DNA of 64,000 nucleotides from Morinoia aosen (taxonomy: Eukaryota > Arthropoda > Malacostraca > Amphipoda > Talitridae): positions 32,792,183-32,856,182 of the forward strand of contig CM059560.1 in assembly GCA_030386875.1 (NCBI GenBank), written 5' to 3'. Position numbers and translations under genes: made by a program. Shown here in pieces: positions 35,779 through 47,215 of this stretch (position 1 is its first letter; each line of letters starts with the position of its first letter). The notes below the pieces were generated by a model that saw only the letters and a program-made list of their open reading frames with translations, made no database searches and was not told where the DNA came from.

Positions 35779-36265
35779 TTCCTGCAGTTGCCTGAGGTGC
35801 GTACTGCATTCCTGCAGTTGCCTGAAGGTGCGTACTGCACTCCTGCAGTTGCCTGAAGGTGCGTACTGCATTCCTGCAGTTGCCTGAAGGTGCGTACTGC
35901 ACTCCTGCAGTTGCCTGAAAGTGCATACTGCATTCCTGCAGTTGCCTGAAGGTGCGTACTGCACTCCTGCAGTTGCCTGAAGGTGCGTACTGCATTCCTG
36001 CAGTTGCCTGAAGGTGCGTACTGCATTCCTGCAGCTGCCTGAAGGTGCGTACTGCATTCCTGCAGTTGCCTGAAGGTGCGTACTGCATTCCTGCAGTTGC
36101 CTGAAGGTGCTTACTGCATCCTTGCAGTGGCCTGAAGGTGCGTACTACATTCCTGCAGTTGCCTGAAGGTGCGTACTACATTCCTACTCCTGCCAGAAGT
36201 GCATGATGCATTTCAGTTCTTACCTGAAGCTGCATGCTACATTTATACTCCTGCCTCAAGTTGCG
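35779..36265. repeat. Minisatellite, 31 bp unit, about 13 copies plus a decayed tail
   Basis: Unit ATTCCTGCAGTTGCCTGAAG plus GTGCGTACTGC, alternating with CACTCCTGCAG variants. From about 36180 the copies decay (CCTACTCCTGCCAGAAG, TTACCTGAAGCTGC). All three minus frames are open (119, 126 and 127 codons) because the unit is not a multiple of three and lacks stops. An 8-bp PstI-type CCTGCAGT core is the most conserved part. Confidence 0.95.
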
Positions 36266-37953
36266 TTGCGCGTTCTTACTTTAGCAAGATAATTTGTGCG
36301 AAAAAATCCTAACTTAAAAATTCGCACACATTTTTAAAAGAAAAGTAAAACTATCGACGTTAGAAGAAGAGTGATAATTTTGACCAAAGAAGATTAGTAA
36401 AAGTATAATTCATCCTCTGAAGAAATATTATTTATGTTATTAAGGTAAATTTCTGGCACAATTAACGAAAATGAATCTGTATTTAATTAAAATCGTCATA
36501 CTCCGAGAAACAATAAAAATTTTATCAACAAAAATAATCCAATTAAACTCTCGCATGAATTTATTGTGCTTAATCTGTAGTTTATCAGCTCGTGTAAAGT
36601 TATATTTATCAATCAAACTCGGAGCGTCATGTGATGCACAGTCGTAAAAGCCTGTGAAGAGTATGGCGCAGGCCAGCCTAGCCTCACGCCAGCGGCCGCT
36701 CCTACCGAGCTGGTCGGAGGCAGCAGCGGCGAAAGCGACTGTGAGTGTCCGGTAGAACGGAGCCAGAGAGGATTGTATTCAAAATTGGCCCAGAATTTCA
36801 ACAGTTCGGCTTAGCAATAATAATGCAGCAACACAGATCCCGTGTCACAGTGATTTGCTTGCACTGTATCCGAGCGCGCCACTCTTGTAATTCCGTTACT
36901 TGACTTAACTGTTCGGAAACGAGCTACAGTGAGCAGTTTTGCAGTGGTAACAACTATTTACGTAATGTGTCTTCTGGCGGCATGCATTGCTGTAGCGCTC
37001 GCAATGTTTTATTAATATCCAGCGGTTGCAATCGTTCTTCGCTGCAACCGAAACTGTTGCTCAATTGTGCTGCTTTAAATCGACTTTGGAGTTCAATACC
37101 GCGCCGAGCTGCAGAAAATTGTCATACAAACTACGCTAATTTTTCACTGGATAGTAGCAATACACGGAAGCTAGAAACAGGGTAGGCAGAGAGCGTCTGC
37201 TACGTAGAAAAAGAATATTAAAAAAATCTAAAACCAAAACTCAAATGATGACAAGTTATAGTCAAACAAGTATCCAAAGAATAAATTTGCCCATTAAGAA
37301 ATTAATTTACTAAGCTAGGTCCGTAATACTGCAAAAGTAGTAGTGACGACGATGTCAATCAAAAGAAAAACTGCAATGAAACGAAAATCGGTGCATGATA
37401 TTCTTTGAAATGAAAAAAATCATTAGAACCAAAACTGTGCGACCAGCACGAAATGAACAAGAATCACTTCAAATACTTCACACATTGGCATACCATACAC
37501 CACAAACATGAGCTGAAAATGCCACTCAATGTATAAACCGTCAGGACGAAGAATAAGGAAGTAGAAAGAAAAATTCATTTGAAGGGAAGTGTACCTTGCA
37601 GGAAAAATAAGAGGGAAAGTACGAGGTTTAATTGATTTAGAAGAGAAGAAAAAGAATTTAAATCGAACTACGCAGTAATTTAGTCTGGTCCACAGCCTGT
37701 CTACCAGACGAACGCAAGTCCACTGGTAATTTAGCCTAAGTAAGTTAATCTTAAGGTAGTAGCCAACCGCCTCACTCAGAAGGCAGGAAATTTCGAAGAG
37801 CTAAAAAACTAGAGAATACGAACAATAAATTAAAGAAAAACAGATTATTTACGCAGACTAAATAACATTGGAAACAATTGTAGGGAAGATTTAGAATCAA
37901 GTTACCCAAGTTCACACCCACCGCAGCTAAATCACGCCGCCCAAATCCCAGAA
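36266..37953. other. Unassigned sequence
   Basis: A GC-rich patch at about 36650-36740 lies under a 62-codon minus frame with no domain. Otherwise AT-rich. No gene or element recognised. Confidence 0.35.
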
Positions 37954-38606
37954 CACTCATATCGAAAGCGCTCAACGTCATATTGAAAGCGCTCAACGTC
38001 ATATTGAAAGCGCTCAACGTCATATTGAAAGCGCTCAACGTCATATTAAAAGCGCTCAACGTCATATTGAAAGCGCTCAACGTCATATTGAAAGCGCTCA
38101 ACGTCATATTGAAAGCGCTCAACGTCATATTGAAAGCGCTCAACGTCATATTGAAAGCGCTCAACATCATATTGAAAGCGCTCAACGTCATATTGAAAGC
38201 GCTCAACGTCATATTGAAAGCGTTCAACGTCATATTGAAAGCGCTCAACGTCATTTCGAAAGCGCTCAACGTCATATTGAAAGCGCTCAACGTCACATTG
38301 AAAGCGTTCAACGTCATATCGAAAGCGCTCAACGTCATATTGAAAGCGTTCAACGTCATATTGAAAGCACTCAACGTCACATTGAGAGCGCTCAACGTCA
38401 CTTCGAAAGCGCTCAACGTCATATTGAAAGCGTTCAACATCATATTGAAAGCGCTCAACGTCACATTGAGAGCGCTCAACGTCATTTCGAAAGCGCTCAA
38501 CGTCACATTGAAAGCGTTCAACGTCATATCGAAAGCGCCCAACGTCATATTGAAAGCGTTCAACGTCATATTGAAAGCGCTCAACGTCACATTGAGAGCG
38601 CTCAAC
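37954..38606. repeat. Minisatellite, 21 bp unit, 31 copies, with higher-order structure
   Basis: Unit CGCTCAACGTCATATTGAAAG with C/T and A/G transitions. The left third is nearly uniform. The right two thirds show a repeating order of variants (TTTCGAAAG, ACATTGAAAG, ATATCGAAAG, ATATTGAAAG, then ACATTGAGAG), giving a higher-order block of about six units. As 21 is a multiple of three, several frames stay open (315 codons plus; 277 and 196 minus), each with a seven-residue period such as ALNVILK or SAFNMTL. Confidence 0.96.
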
Positions 38607-39525
38607 CCAAACCGTCATTGTGCCTCCGAGCCGCACACCAGCAGTGCTCTACCAAATACCAGAAATGAAAACGTTAAAGAAGTATCTACGCTCACAGATA
38701 GTGGGAAGAACGCAGCGTTTAGGCTCAAAATCCTTTCCTCAACTGAAACGAATACGCGACCCACTGCAACTGCGCACCGACATCACCAACACGAACAAAG
38801 TGGACCTCTAACGAATGTACGCGACGGGCTACACGCGAAGTTCTGTGAGGAAAATATTCAGCAAACTCTTCCATCGCAACAATCAAGCCTACGTCGCTTC
38901 AGACACGTGCGCCTTCCGTGGAGTTTCTGAACCAAAGAATTTTGAACGGCTAGGCAGATCAGCTTTGTGTCAATTTTAAAAAGATTTGAGTGTTTAGTAT
39001 GGACAGAATAATTAAAAACTTAAAAAAATTAGAGCGAGGAACAAGGCTCTGAAGTTTAGCATTTTATATTAAAAGCTTAACTGTTAAAATTGAACGTTTC
39101 GACTTAATGAGTCATTCTCAACGAAATGCTCTGGAAAAATAAAAAATATATACAAATTGAAAGTATCGAAAATAAACTTAAAAGTAAGGGAAAACTAAAT
39201 AAAACTAAATCAAAGCCCTAAACTATTTGCAAATGAAAAGAGGATTGGGAGTCATTTAAAATAGGCTTTCGTTGTATGATTTAAAGAGATTCTATAATGA
39301 GCAGATCATCGGTGTTTGAAGCAGCTGCTAAAATGCTAAAATCCTCTAATTTTATAGGAAGATTACATCTTTCAGCTTAGATTCGTATGGCTGAGTGAGA
39401 AGGAGCAGCAAGAGGACGGTTAGTGCGATAACTTCTGCCGACATGCTCTGCAACGCGAATATGCAAGGCTCAAGGGGTAGAAACCACACACTCCGACGCA
39501 CACTGTGCGCAACTGTGTTGAAAAA
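38607..39525. other. Unassigned sequence
   Basis: The plus frame of the 21-bp array continues here to 38930 without recognisable content. At 39091-39113 the minus strand reads a 4-bp stem GACT/AGTC next to GAAACGTTCA, reminiscent of hammerhead-type motifs at ends of Penelope-like elements, but the CTGATGA half is not conserved. Confidence 0.3.
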
Positions 39526-40919
39526 TCAGAGAAGAGAGCATACCATTCGGAAGTTTATCTTTAAAGCGGACAAGCGGACAACAAACTGATTATCACGAAT
39601 TAGGGTTCGAATCTGTGGGTCATCAAACACGCCTGCTTTGATCTTCTCAAATGATAACCTTGGTAAAGCTGTGATGATGTGATGGAAACATTCACCTCCG
39701 GGTTCCAAAGCCTTGACAAATTGCTTCATCAAACCTAATTCGATGTGAAAAAGAGGAAAGATGATCTTATCTCCGCTTACAATTGGGTCTTGTATGATAT
39801 TTGGCATGCCTGCTACAAGGGTGTCACGCATAGGCAAGTCCTTCCGTACACAATGTCTGTCTCGTGCTCAGCTGTCCCACATACAGAGGAAACATGGAAA
39901 CTTGGTGAAACCTTTCTGTTCTCCAAGAAGAAAGTCGACCATCTTTAAGTCAACACAAATGATCCTGTTGTGCTAATGATACTTCAATAAGTCCATGACC
40001 ATTCTCGTAACATCATAGTCTTCCCGCAAATGCACTGAGCGACCAACAGGTGCTGATCCATAAACATTGCCATTGTGTAAAAGAACACACATTAGACTGC
40101 GTTTTGAACTGTCTAAAAAGAATCTCCATTCAGCAAGACTATAGTAAGATACACACAGTTCTTTGAGAAGCACTGAGATGTAATGGCTGTAAACAAACTG
40201 TTTATCTTCTGAAAGCAGGTCAAAAAAAGCTGGTCACGCTTTCTGAAATATGATAATTATACAGAGCGATGAATAAAATTTCTGCCTTTTAATCTTGATG
40301 CCAAAAGCTTCCCCGCTTTTTTTTAAAAACATAAATCGCTCACTAAATCATTCAGTTCAGCCTGGGGATGAGGCTTGGGGACGGGGAAAAGTTTAGTGCC
40401 TGAAGAACAGTTCTCCGATTGTGAACACTTTTCTGACAATTCATCAACTGTCTTGTTCGCGTGTATCATGTCCAATGACTTTATCGTCCAATGGAGAAAA
40501 GCCTTTTAAAACTGGAACAGGAACTTCTTCAGAGCGCAGAGCAGGCCGAATATCTGAGGGAATGTTCGGATACGTAATCTTATGTCGGTTTTTCCTCCCA
40601 ACACCCGTTGTGTTCACCATGCAGAAATAACTGACAGCTACATGGTTGGTGGGTTCGCGCTAAATCATTGGAACTCCAAAAGGCCGACCTTTGCGTTCTC
40701 CTTTGGTCCAGTCTCGAAGCATTTCCTCATAATTGCGGCAAACAACATGAGGAGGCCATTGCTTGTCTTGATCACCAGGATGAACTTCAAAATATGACTT
40801 GTAGGCACGCTTGACAAACGAGGATATGTTACGTCTCTGACTATTGAGTGTGTAGCATCCACACATGTAGCAGATGGCATCAGGCTGTTTCTGCAATGAT
40901 GTCTCTCATTGGAAACCAT
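39526..40919 (-). pseudogene. Broken member of a multicopy arthropod gene family of unknown function (probably mobile-element derived)
   Basis: Reading the minus strand from 40919 towards 39526, successive frames give conserved blocks in the right order: a CYMCGCYT cysteine motif and WPPHVVCRNY (near 40750-40850), CMVNTTG (near 40620), EWRFFLDSSKRSL and LLHNGN (40070-40125), GFTKFPCFLCMWDS (39900-39940), PLFHIELGLMKQFVKALE (39720-39765) and KAGVFDDPQIR (39605-39640). I recognise this order from a family present in many copies in hemipteran, beetle and spider genomes, but it has no assigned function. Here an in-frame stop follows WDS and several frameshifts separate blocks, so the copy is dead. 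The paired cysteines suggest a zinc-binding unit. Confidence 0.7.
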
Positions 40920-42497
40920 GTTTAAACTGGAACAAAAGAAGAATGATCAAAATAATAGAAGCTATATATGTAAATATGGACGTGAAAATGCTTATATACA
41001 TGGTTCACGCAAGATCACATTTGTACAATCTTATTAACCTCAAATTGCACACAAACTAGAGCTTGTAGAGAAAAACCAATTCCAGATTTAAAATCAGCAC
41101 CCAAAACTCCTTCAGAATCAGTTAAAATATCCAGTGCAACTCAAAGTTACTGAAAAAATGTTCCCCAGAGTGACTATTGAGATTCTTACGTGGGAAATTA
41201 GCAATACGAGTACTACAGTCGTAAAAAAATGCGATGGAAAAAATACACTGAATTACACAAACGATCTAATTTCTTAAGCATGAAGAAGAAATGCAGATAT
41301 ACCCATTAATTAATTTATAGTGCTTTGAAATATTTTCCAACCTTTTTATAGTATTAATTTTTAATCCGTAAACTATAAGGAACAATGTTTTTTCATCCTA
41401 TGGATATCAAGCTCTGTAAGTGAATGCATATATTTTTAAGAATTGGGTATCTAACGTTGTTGACACATTTTTGCCATGAAAAATTTCAATGAATACACTA
41501 ACAAAACAATAATCCAAAGCTTTTTTTTATAACAGAAGCTATTTGTGTAATTAGATAATATTACTTGCAAACTAATGGCTCGTCAGTTGTTTCGTTCATG
41601 AGCTTCAGTTGATAATCAAGCGTGAGATTGAAACCTGAAGGCAACTTACGATCTGAACAGCGGTTTTGGTCAGCGCACTTTTACACCGCTGTACAATACT
41701 GATATCCTGAACGCGTCTCTTACCAGTGAGCACACACGCGCTTCCGCACTACCACAACTCCACGGAAACTTCCTGCACAACACCGTGATAAAATCCTCCC
41801 TCGCTCCAGTCTTGTGTTCTTTAGACACCCGCGCGACGCCTAAAGTCTACGGGACTTGCGCCCGAGACTCGAGTAATTTATTCGCCCCCAGGAAACTCGG
41901 GGTACCACTTGCGACGCGCGCCGTGGTGAGCCCTGGACACGATTTATGAAGCACTCAAACTGATGCGCTCTCTAGCTCGCCACATAAAGTCCCCTGATGA
42001 CGTAATTTAAATTCTAAGAAAGCCGACGACAGCGAGTAGTACTGCGCGAGTCTTCGAACGCGCGCTTCTTTCCTCAAAATTAGGGCCCATAAATAAGGGT
42101 CTCTACCTCGAAAAAAGAGAGTGACATTTTCGATTTTATGATGTTTAGGGATTACCGAAGTGGAAGGGATCTTGAGGAAACAGAAGCCGAGGAAAATGAG
42201 AATATGTGTGTCGTTTACCCACAAGCAATATGTGCTATAGTACGTAGAAATGTTATTCATTGTCGATTTTTTCAAGCAAGATTAAAGGAAATTGTGAGAC
42301 TGTGTAAATTTGTGGGCATTACAGATTTGTGCACACAGCGTCAGTTTTGAAGGCGTTCATTCCTATCATTACATACTAGTCCACCCTCCTTTATTTGAAA
42401 AAAGAAAGAAGGCGAAATGAAAGAAAGGCCGTAAGAAATAACAAAATTCAATCTCTCGAGAGTTGATGAGGCCGCGTGAACACGGCCCGTCAAAACA
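40920..42497. other. Unassigned sequence
   Basis: A CpG-richer patch spans about 41640-41940. Opposed frames at 41955-42275 and 42138-42350 overlap and have no recognised domain. Confidence 0.35.
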
Positions 42498-42498
42498 G

Positions 42499-42540
42499 TG
42501 TGTGATGAGCTTGTATCACAGATACGCTCATCACACATTG
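42499..42540. other. Hairpin with 12-bp arms at the Penelope-like element insertion site
   Basis: TGTGTGATGAGC and GCTCATCACACA are perfect reverse complements separated by 15 nt. The right arm overlaps the 13-bp target duplication TCATCACACATTG (42528-42540), so the element was inserted at the foot of this potential stem-loop. Confidence 0.8.
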
Positions 42541-43139
42541 TCTCAATTGTTAAAATAAAGGACTTCTTGGTAGTGAAGTTTCCATTTTTTCAAAATTTGG
42601 GATCAGCGAAGACAAATTTAATTTTTTGACCCAAGCTTTCGGCAAGATTAGCTCTAGCCGTCATCAGGAGAACGATGTATTTTTAAACAAAACCTCTTAT
42701 GGTATCCGCGGGTATCTAGTATACAAAACATTTTATTAAAATGTTTTGTATTTTATTTTATTTTATTAAAATGTAAAGTATACAAAACATTTAAAATGTT
42801 TTGAACGGTCAAAAAATTAAATTTGTCTTTGCTGATCCCAAATTTTGAAAAAATGGAAACTTCACTACCAAGACGTCCTTTATTTTAACAATTGAGACAA
42901 GAAGAATAAGATGTGTACAAAGCCTCCTGTGAATTTTGCAAGTGTCACGAACGCCTAGGAATTGCAAGGGAATAGCTCCGCTTCAACTTACGATGCAAGA
43001 AAAATGACATCATTCCCAAGTCGCTAAGGATTCGACCCCCAATTCGATCTGCTGAAGCCGTAGAATATTTTCGATAGACCGTCACTAGAAAATGCTTAAC
43101 GTTCATGATCAACGATGACCACAGAAGAATAAATTACAA

Positions 43140-45290
43140 TCGGAGAAGAATTGAATGCATTGAGTTAGAACTACAAGGACAAAATTACTATTGAATTAGT
43201 AAACAGTCTCTAGTAAGCAGCAACGCTAAAACTACAAAGAAAGTAACAATTTGAAAAATAACGTCTTGAAGAAAAGTATGATCAACTATCTCAATAGCAA
43301 AACCCTACCTTTTAAATGAATTGCGTAAAAAACTTGTCAAGCAAACATCTAACCGAAGATTAGAAAAAAATTTTGATGAAAGGGAAAAACTTTGCGCTCC
43401 CTCATTCTAAGAAAGATAAAATTGTCTTCCTTGGCAACACGGAAACTGTAATTAGATAACTAACCATTCCAGAGGAAGAAAAAGCCGTTCTTCGCTCCCG
43501 AGTAATAACTGCATTACAAAGTAGCTAGCGGGTCACGAATATATCTAGAAAAGAAAAAGTTGCCATTAAAGAATTAAGAGAGGATGACTCAATCGTCATC
43601 GCACCTGCAGATAAAGGGAACTCGCTGGTATAGTTATTGACCGACGAGATTATGAATAAAAAATAGCTGATCACTTGGCGAATAGTAGTACCTATAGGAT
43701 AATGAACGAAAATAAAACCTATTTAGCAGTAAAGAAAGTGAACAACCTAATAAAGTAGTTGAAAGATGAAAATGAACTCACCGACTAATAGCGTAAAGCC
43801 TTGTACGTAAACAAGTGCGCGCTAATCAAAACACACAAGGAAAACTACCCGATTCGTCCTATCGTATCTTTTATTGATTCACCAACTTATTAAGTTGCAA
43901 AATTTTTATCGGGAATCCTAACCCCAATTACAAACGAGGCATCGCAGAAACTAAAATATAGCTTTCAAGTCAAGTAATTTTTGCAAGAAATCAACGTTCC
44001 GGACAATTATATCCTAGTTTCTTATGATGTGAAGAGTTTGTTCACCTGTATGCCTCAAAATTTTGCTCATTAATGTGTCGCCGAAAAATTGCAGAGCTTC
44101 AACTCACCTCTTCAAGTAACTCCGATTTCAACTGAAGCTATTTTGCGGCTTCTCAACCTTTGCCTGGAATCTAATCATTTTTAATGGAATCACAAAATTT
44201 ATCAACAAGTAGAAGGAACACCGATGGGTTCCCCTATCTCTGTCGCGTTGGCCGAGATAACAATGCAAGCAATGGAGGATTAATTCCTATCAACACCCCC
44301 GTGCCAGCCACTGTTTTGGAAACGTTAAGTTGACGATATATTGACTGCACTACCAGAAGATATGCCTGATACATTCCTCCAGCATATCAATGGGTTCAAC
44401 ACCAACATATAATTTACTATGGAATTAGAAAGTAATGGATGCATCCCGTACTTAGATATATTAATTAATCGATTAACCAATAATTGATTATAATTCCAGG
44501 TCTACCGGAAACCAACAAACACAGGCAGGTACTTAGACTATTTCAGTTATCATCCCATATCACAGAGGAGGAGTGTAGCGAAATCCCTTTATCAGAGAGC
44601 AGTTAATATTTTTAGTGAGCAAAATTTGAATTAAGAACTTTCAACAGTGGATTAATTATTGAAATAGAATAATTTTCCTCCGTAGCTACGTGATAGCAAC
44701 CGACTAATGATTGGTGGAAATAATCAAAACCTCCCCATACTTCGATAAAGCAACGAAAATTCCTAACGCCCCCTGAAATATGTTAGCGTCCCGTATATTA
44801 AAGGTTGTTCTGAAAGAGTCCAGCGAATCTTAAAATCATTCAATGTTAAATTGGCTTTCAAATCTTCGAATACAATAAAAAAACAGCCTAATCAGACTCA
44901 AAGATAAAAAATAGAATTGGGAAAAAAGTAATCTTATATATAAATTATAATGTAAAAATTGTGAAGCATGTTACATTGGGGAAACGGGTAGAAATCTTTA
45001 ACAACGAATTGATGAGCATGCTAAGAATGTGCAGCGGAAGAATAGGTTATCCCTTGTCTATTAGCATTCCGAAGAAGATAACCATTCTTTTGATTTTGAA
45101 AATGTATCTATCTTATAAAATGTTAAAAATTAATGCGCTCGAAAAATTGTCGAAGCAATGTACAGTGTTTAGGAACCTAACAAAATTAATCGTCATCTTG
45201 ATGTCCCCCGCAGTTTCTTCCTTTGCTCATCAGTCGCCCTTGATCAATGATTTTCGGCTTGCATGTAAAAATTTAATAAAATGTTTTGTA
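43140..45290 (+). pseudogene. Penelope-like reverse transcriptase / GIY-YIG endonuclease, degenerate
   Basis: The intact protein would copy element RNA at a nicked target. Blocks in order: DDSIVIAPADKGN (near 43590), the template-like HKENYPIRPIVSFIDSPTY (near 43840), YDVKSLFT (near 44022), EGTPMGSPIS (near 44213), the catalytic VDDI (near 44330), then GCIPYLDI and a KPTNTGRYLDYFSYH block (44440-44550). The GIY-YIG domain follows: CEACYIGETG near 44962 and RIDEHAKN near 45005. More than a dozen stops and several frameshifts interrupt it. The catalytic Asp pair is still encoded, so decay looks neutral and not targeted. The 111-codon frame 44961-45296 is an alternative frame. Confidence 0.9.
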
Positions 45291-45342
45291 TACTAGATAC
45301 CCGCGGATACCATAAGAGGTTTTGTTTAAAATACATCGTTCC

Positions 45343-45384
45343 CCTGATGACGGCTAGAGCTAATCTAGCCGAAAGCTTGGGTCA
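45343..45384 (+). ncRNA. Hammerhead-like ribozyme motif in the element's terminal repeat
   Basis: CTGATGA (45344-45350) is followed by a perfect stem (CGGCTAG at 45351-45357 with CTAGCCG at 45365-45371), then GAAA (45371-45374) and GGGTC. That is the order of a hammerhead core. Penelope-like elements are known to carry hammerhead motifs in their terminal repeats. One C after CTGATGA is extra if the G at 45371 is counted in the core, and stem III is not clear, so activity is uncertain. The inverted 5' copy has CTGATGA on the minus strand at 42661-42667 with one mismatch in the stem. Confidence 0.45.
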
Positions 45385-45447
45385 AAAATTAAATTTGTCT
45401 TTGCCGATCCCAAATTTTGAAAAAATGGAAAGAATCATCACACATTG

Positions 45448-46309
45448 CAGGCTGCCTTCGGACAGACGGACGCGGCTCTTATTATAGTTTAGATTCTTGC
45501 TTATACGTAGCTGATTCTGAAACATTCGAAGATGTTAATGAATTAAAAAGCTGTTAAGGGATAACTTTACAAAATTTATTTAGCAGGAATGCACCTAGTG
45601 AATAACAAACTTCCGCTCTCTAAAACTTCAAAGCCATCGAAAAGTTAACCGCGAATTTCCGTTGAATTCATAGCGACTTTGGCCACTTTTCATTGCGACT
45701 TTTGAATAGGCTAGCTTGTATGTTTCAGCCATCAGTCACCACTGACAAGGCCTACATTTTCTTTTTTTACCTTAATCCAGTGCATTGTGGTCCATATCCT
45801 GCAGGTCACGAAGTTGCGACCGAGTTAGATCCTTTGATCACAGAGGAGTTAGCGATGTGCCTGACGCTTTAAAAGCCATTTGCTCGTCACGCCCACACTG
45901 CATTCGACAACGAGCAGCGCTTATGGAGCGTGCTGAGCTCAGCAGCGAAGTGTAAACATCAACTTTCCAAAGGAATTTTATGTTTTTCATCTCTCAGACT
46001 AATTTTGTCCCATGTTTCATCAGTTGAATTGATTTTAATTATTTTATGAGCTTACCATATTTTATCGGTTGCACGAACGCCATTCATTACTGGCCTATAC
46101 ATCGCTTCAGAATCAATGCTCGAGAATAAAAATGCTAGAATAGAAATTTAAAAAGTCGATAAAGAAAATTTGAGTCCTTTAGTAATTTCCACAGAGTAAA
46201 ACTTAGGAGAGCTGTCAGAGAACCACCGTAGGTAATGTTTGGATTGGTGAAAAATATTTTGGAAACCTGCTGTAATTGAATCTTGAAATGTATATTAGAA
46301 GAATATAAC
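45448..46309. other. Unassigned sequence
   Basis: Continues the host sequence interrupted by the Penelope-like element. No gene recognised. Confidence 0.4.
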
Positions 46310-47040
46310 ATGCTTCAGCCAGATGGAGCTCCACCCCACTACACCCAATGTAGTTGAAAGCGGTCAGTCTTATCCTGAGGAGTGCTCCATTTCTGTAATT
46401 CCATCAAATAAAAAAGTTTACGCATGAAATTGGTAAATAAATTAGTTTGGAACTGCCTACGTATCAGAAATCCAGGGCGTCCTTTTATGTCATTTCTTCT
46501 TTGAATGAAGTGTTGTCCAACTTTCACCTCTACTGTTGATGCCAATGTTCTTGATTTGATATCAGCATGTTTACCTTGATCAGTAATTGCGTCTACTTTG
46601 TTAAGGTGAACTTCTTTTTTAGGGCCTCCATACGAAAAGCTTAGTATGATCAGATCATGGGAGCCAAGAAGCCATTCCAAAGCCAAATTGAGAAACTGGT
46701 TCACATAAAAACAATCTTTTTAAAACTTTATTGTTTTTCTCGTCGTCTGCCTGTGAAAATTGCACATTCAAAAATCTAACACAGTCGTTAGTTCAAAGAG
46801 AAACATTCAAAAGCCAATCAGGAGCATCGACAACACCTTGATGAAAGTTACAGAGAATTTTTAACCTGAAGGGTCAAAATATGCAATAGCAAAAATACAC
46901 GAAACTTTTCCAAAGGTAAATTCTATTTTTCTTTGGAAAGATAAATCTAGAAAATGTTTAGAGAAAAACGTTTGATTCTATCCCCCAAAGATTTTCAAGT
47001 TATATACTTTTTACACGCACCCTTTTTGAGACACTCTGTA
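46310..47040 (-). mobile_element. Rearranged, internally deleted mariner-type remnant
   Basis: The right edge, reverse-complemented, reads CAGAGTGTCTCAAAAAGGGT and is followed on the plus strand by TA (47039-47040), fitting a Tc1/mariner terminus. The minus frame 46339-46704 contains EWLLGSHDL, which resembles the mariner block EWPPRSPDL, and STVEVKVGQHF, which resembles the C-terminal segment. The block that should come just before it, DGAPPHY, is instead read on the plus strand at about 46320-46345. This implies an internal inversion. The N-terminal part is missing and the left terminus was not found. Confidence 0.45.
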
Positions 47041-47095
47041 AGCATGACATTACACGGTAGGCTAGGTACCGGCAGGGCCTTCCTTAAAAATTGGC

Positions 47096-47215
47096 AGGGG
47101 AATTCCAAAATTACCTCATTGATTTCAATTTGATTATTCTGTTTCAATTTTACCATCTACACACAATTTCCCACAACACACTTCTAAGGGCGGCGTGGGA
47201 GTAAAAAGGTTAAGA
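47096..47215 (+). repeat. Inverted dispersed repeat, left copy
   Basis: About 110-120 bp that recurs in reverse orientation at 48289-48395. Shared stretches include CCAAAATTACCTCATTGATT, ATTCTGTTTCAATTTTA, CACACAATTTCCCAC and GTGGGAGTAAAAAGGT. The pair may be termini of one element of about 1.3 kb or two copies of a short family. Confidence 0.8.

Larger units (their letters stand above)
42541..45434 (+). mobile_element. Penelope-like retroelement (GIY-YIG type), full length but dead, 2.9 kb
   Basis: The element is bracketed by the direct repeat TCATCACACATTG at 42528-42540 and 45435-45447. The interior (43140-45290) encodes decayed Penelope-type reverse transcriptase and GIY-YIG endonuclease on the plus strand. 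The 3' segment 45266-45434 is present in reverse orientation at the 5' end (42582-42751). The 5' end also carries a second, forward partial copy (42806-42897), so 42541-42632 and 42806-42897 form an inverted pair. Inverted and partial terminal repeats are typical of Penelope-like elements. Confidence 0.9.

Noticed and set aside
37772-38930. 315-codon plus frame and 277/196-codon minus frames, with heptad periods suggesting a coiled coil
   Set aside because: The seven-residue period is forced by the 21-bp unit and appears in several frames on both strands. Substitutions are not biased to third positions of any one frame.
43018-43086. A third tRNA-like segment (minus strand, GGGGGTCGAATCC)
   Set aside because: Only a box-B-like word is present; no box A at the right distance, and it lies inside the Penelope-like element.
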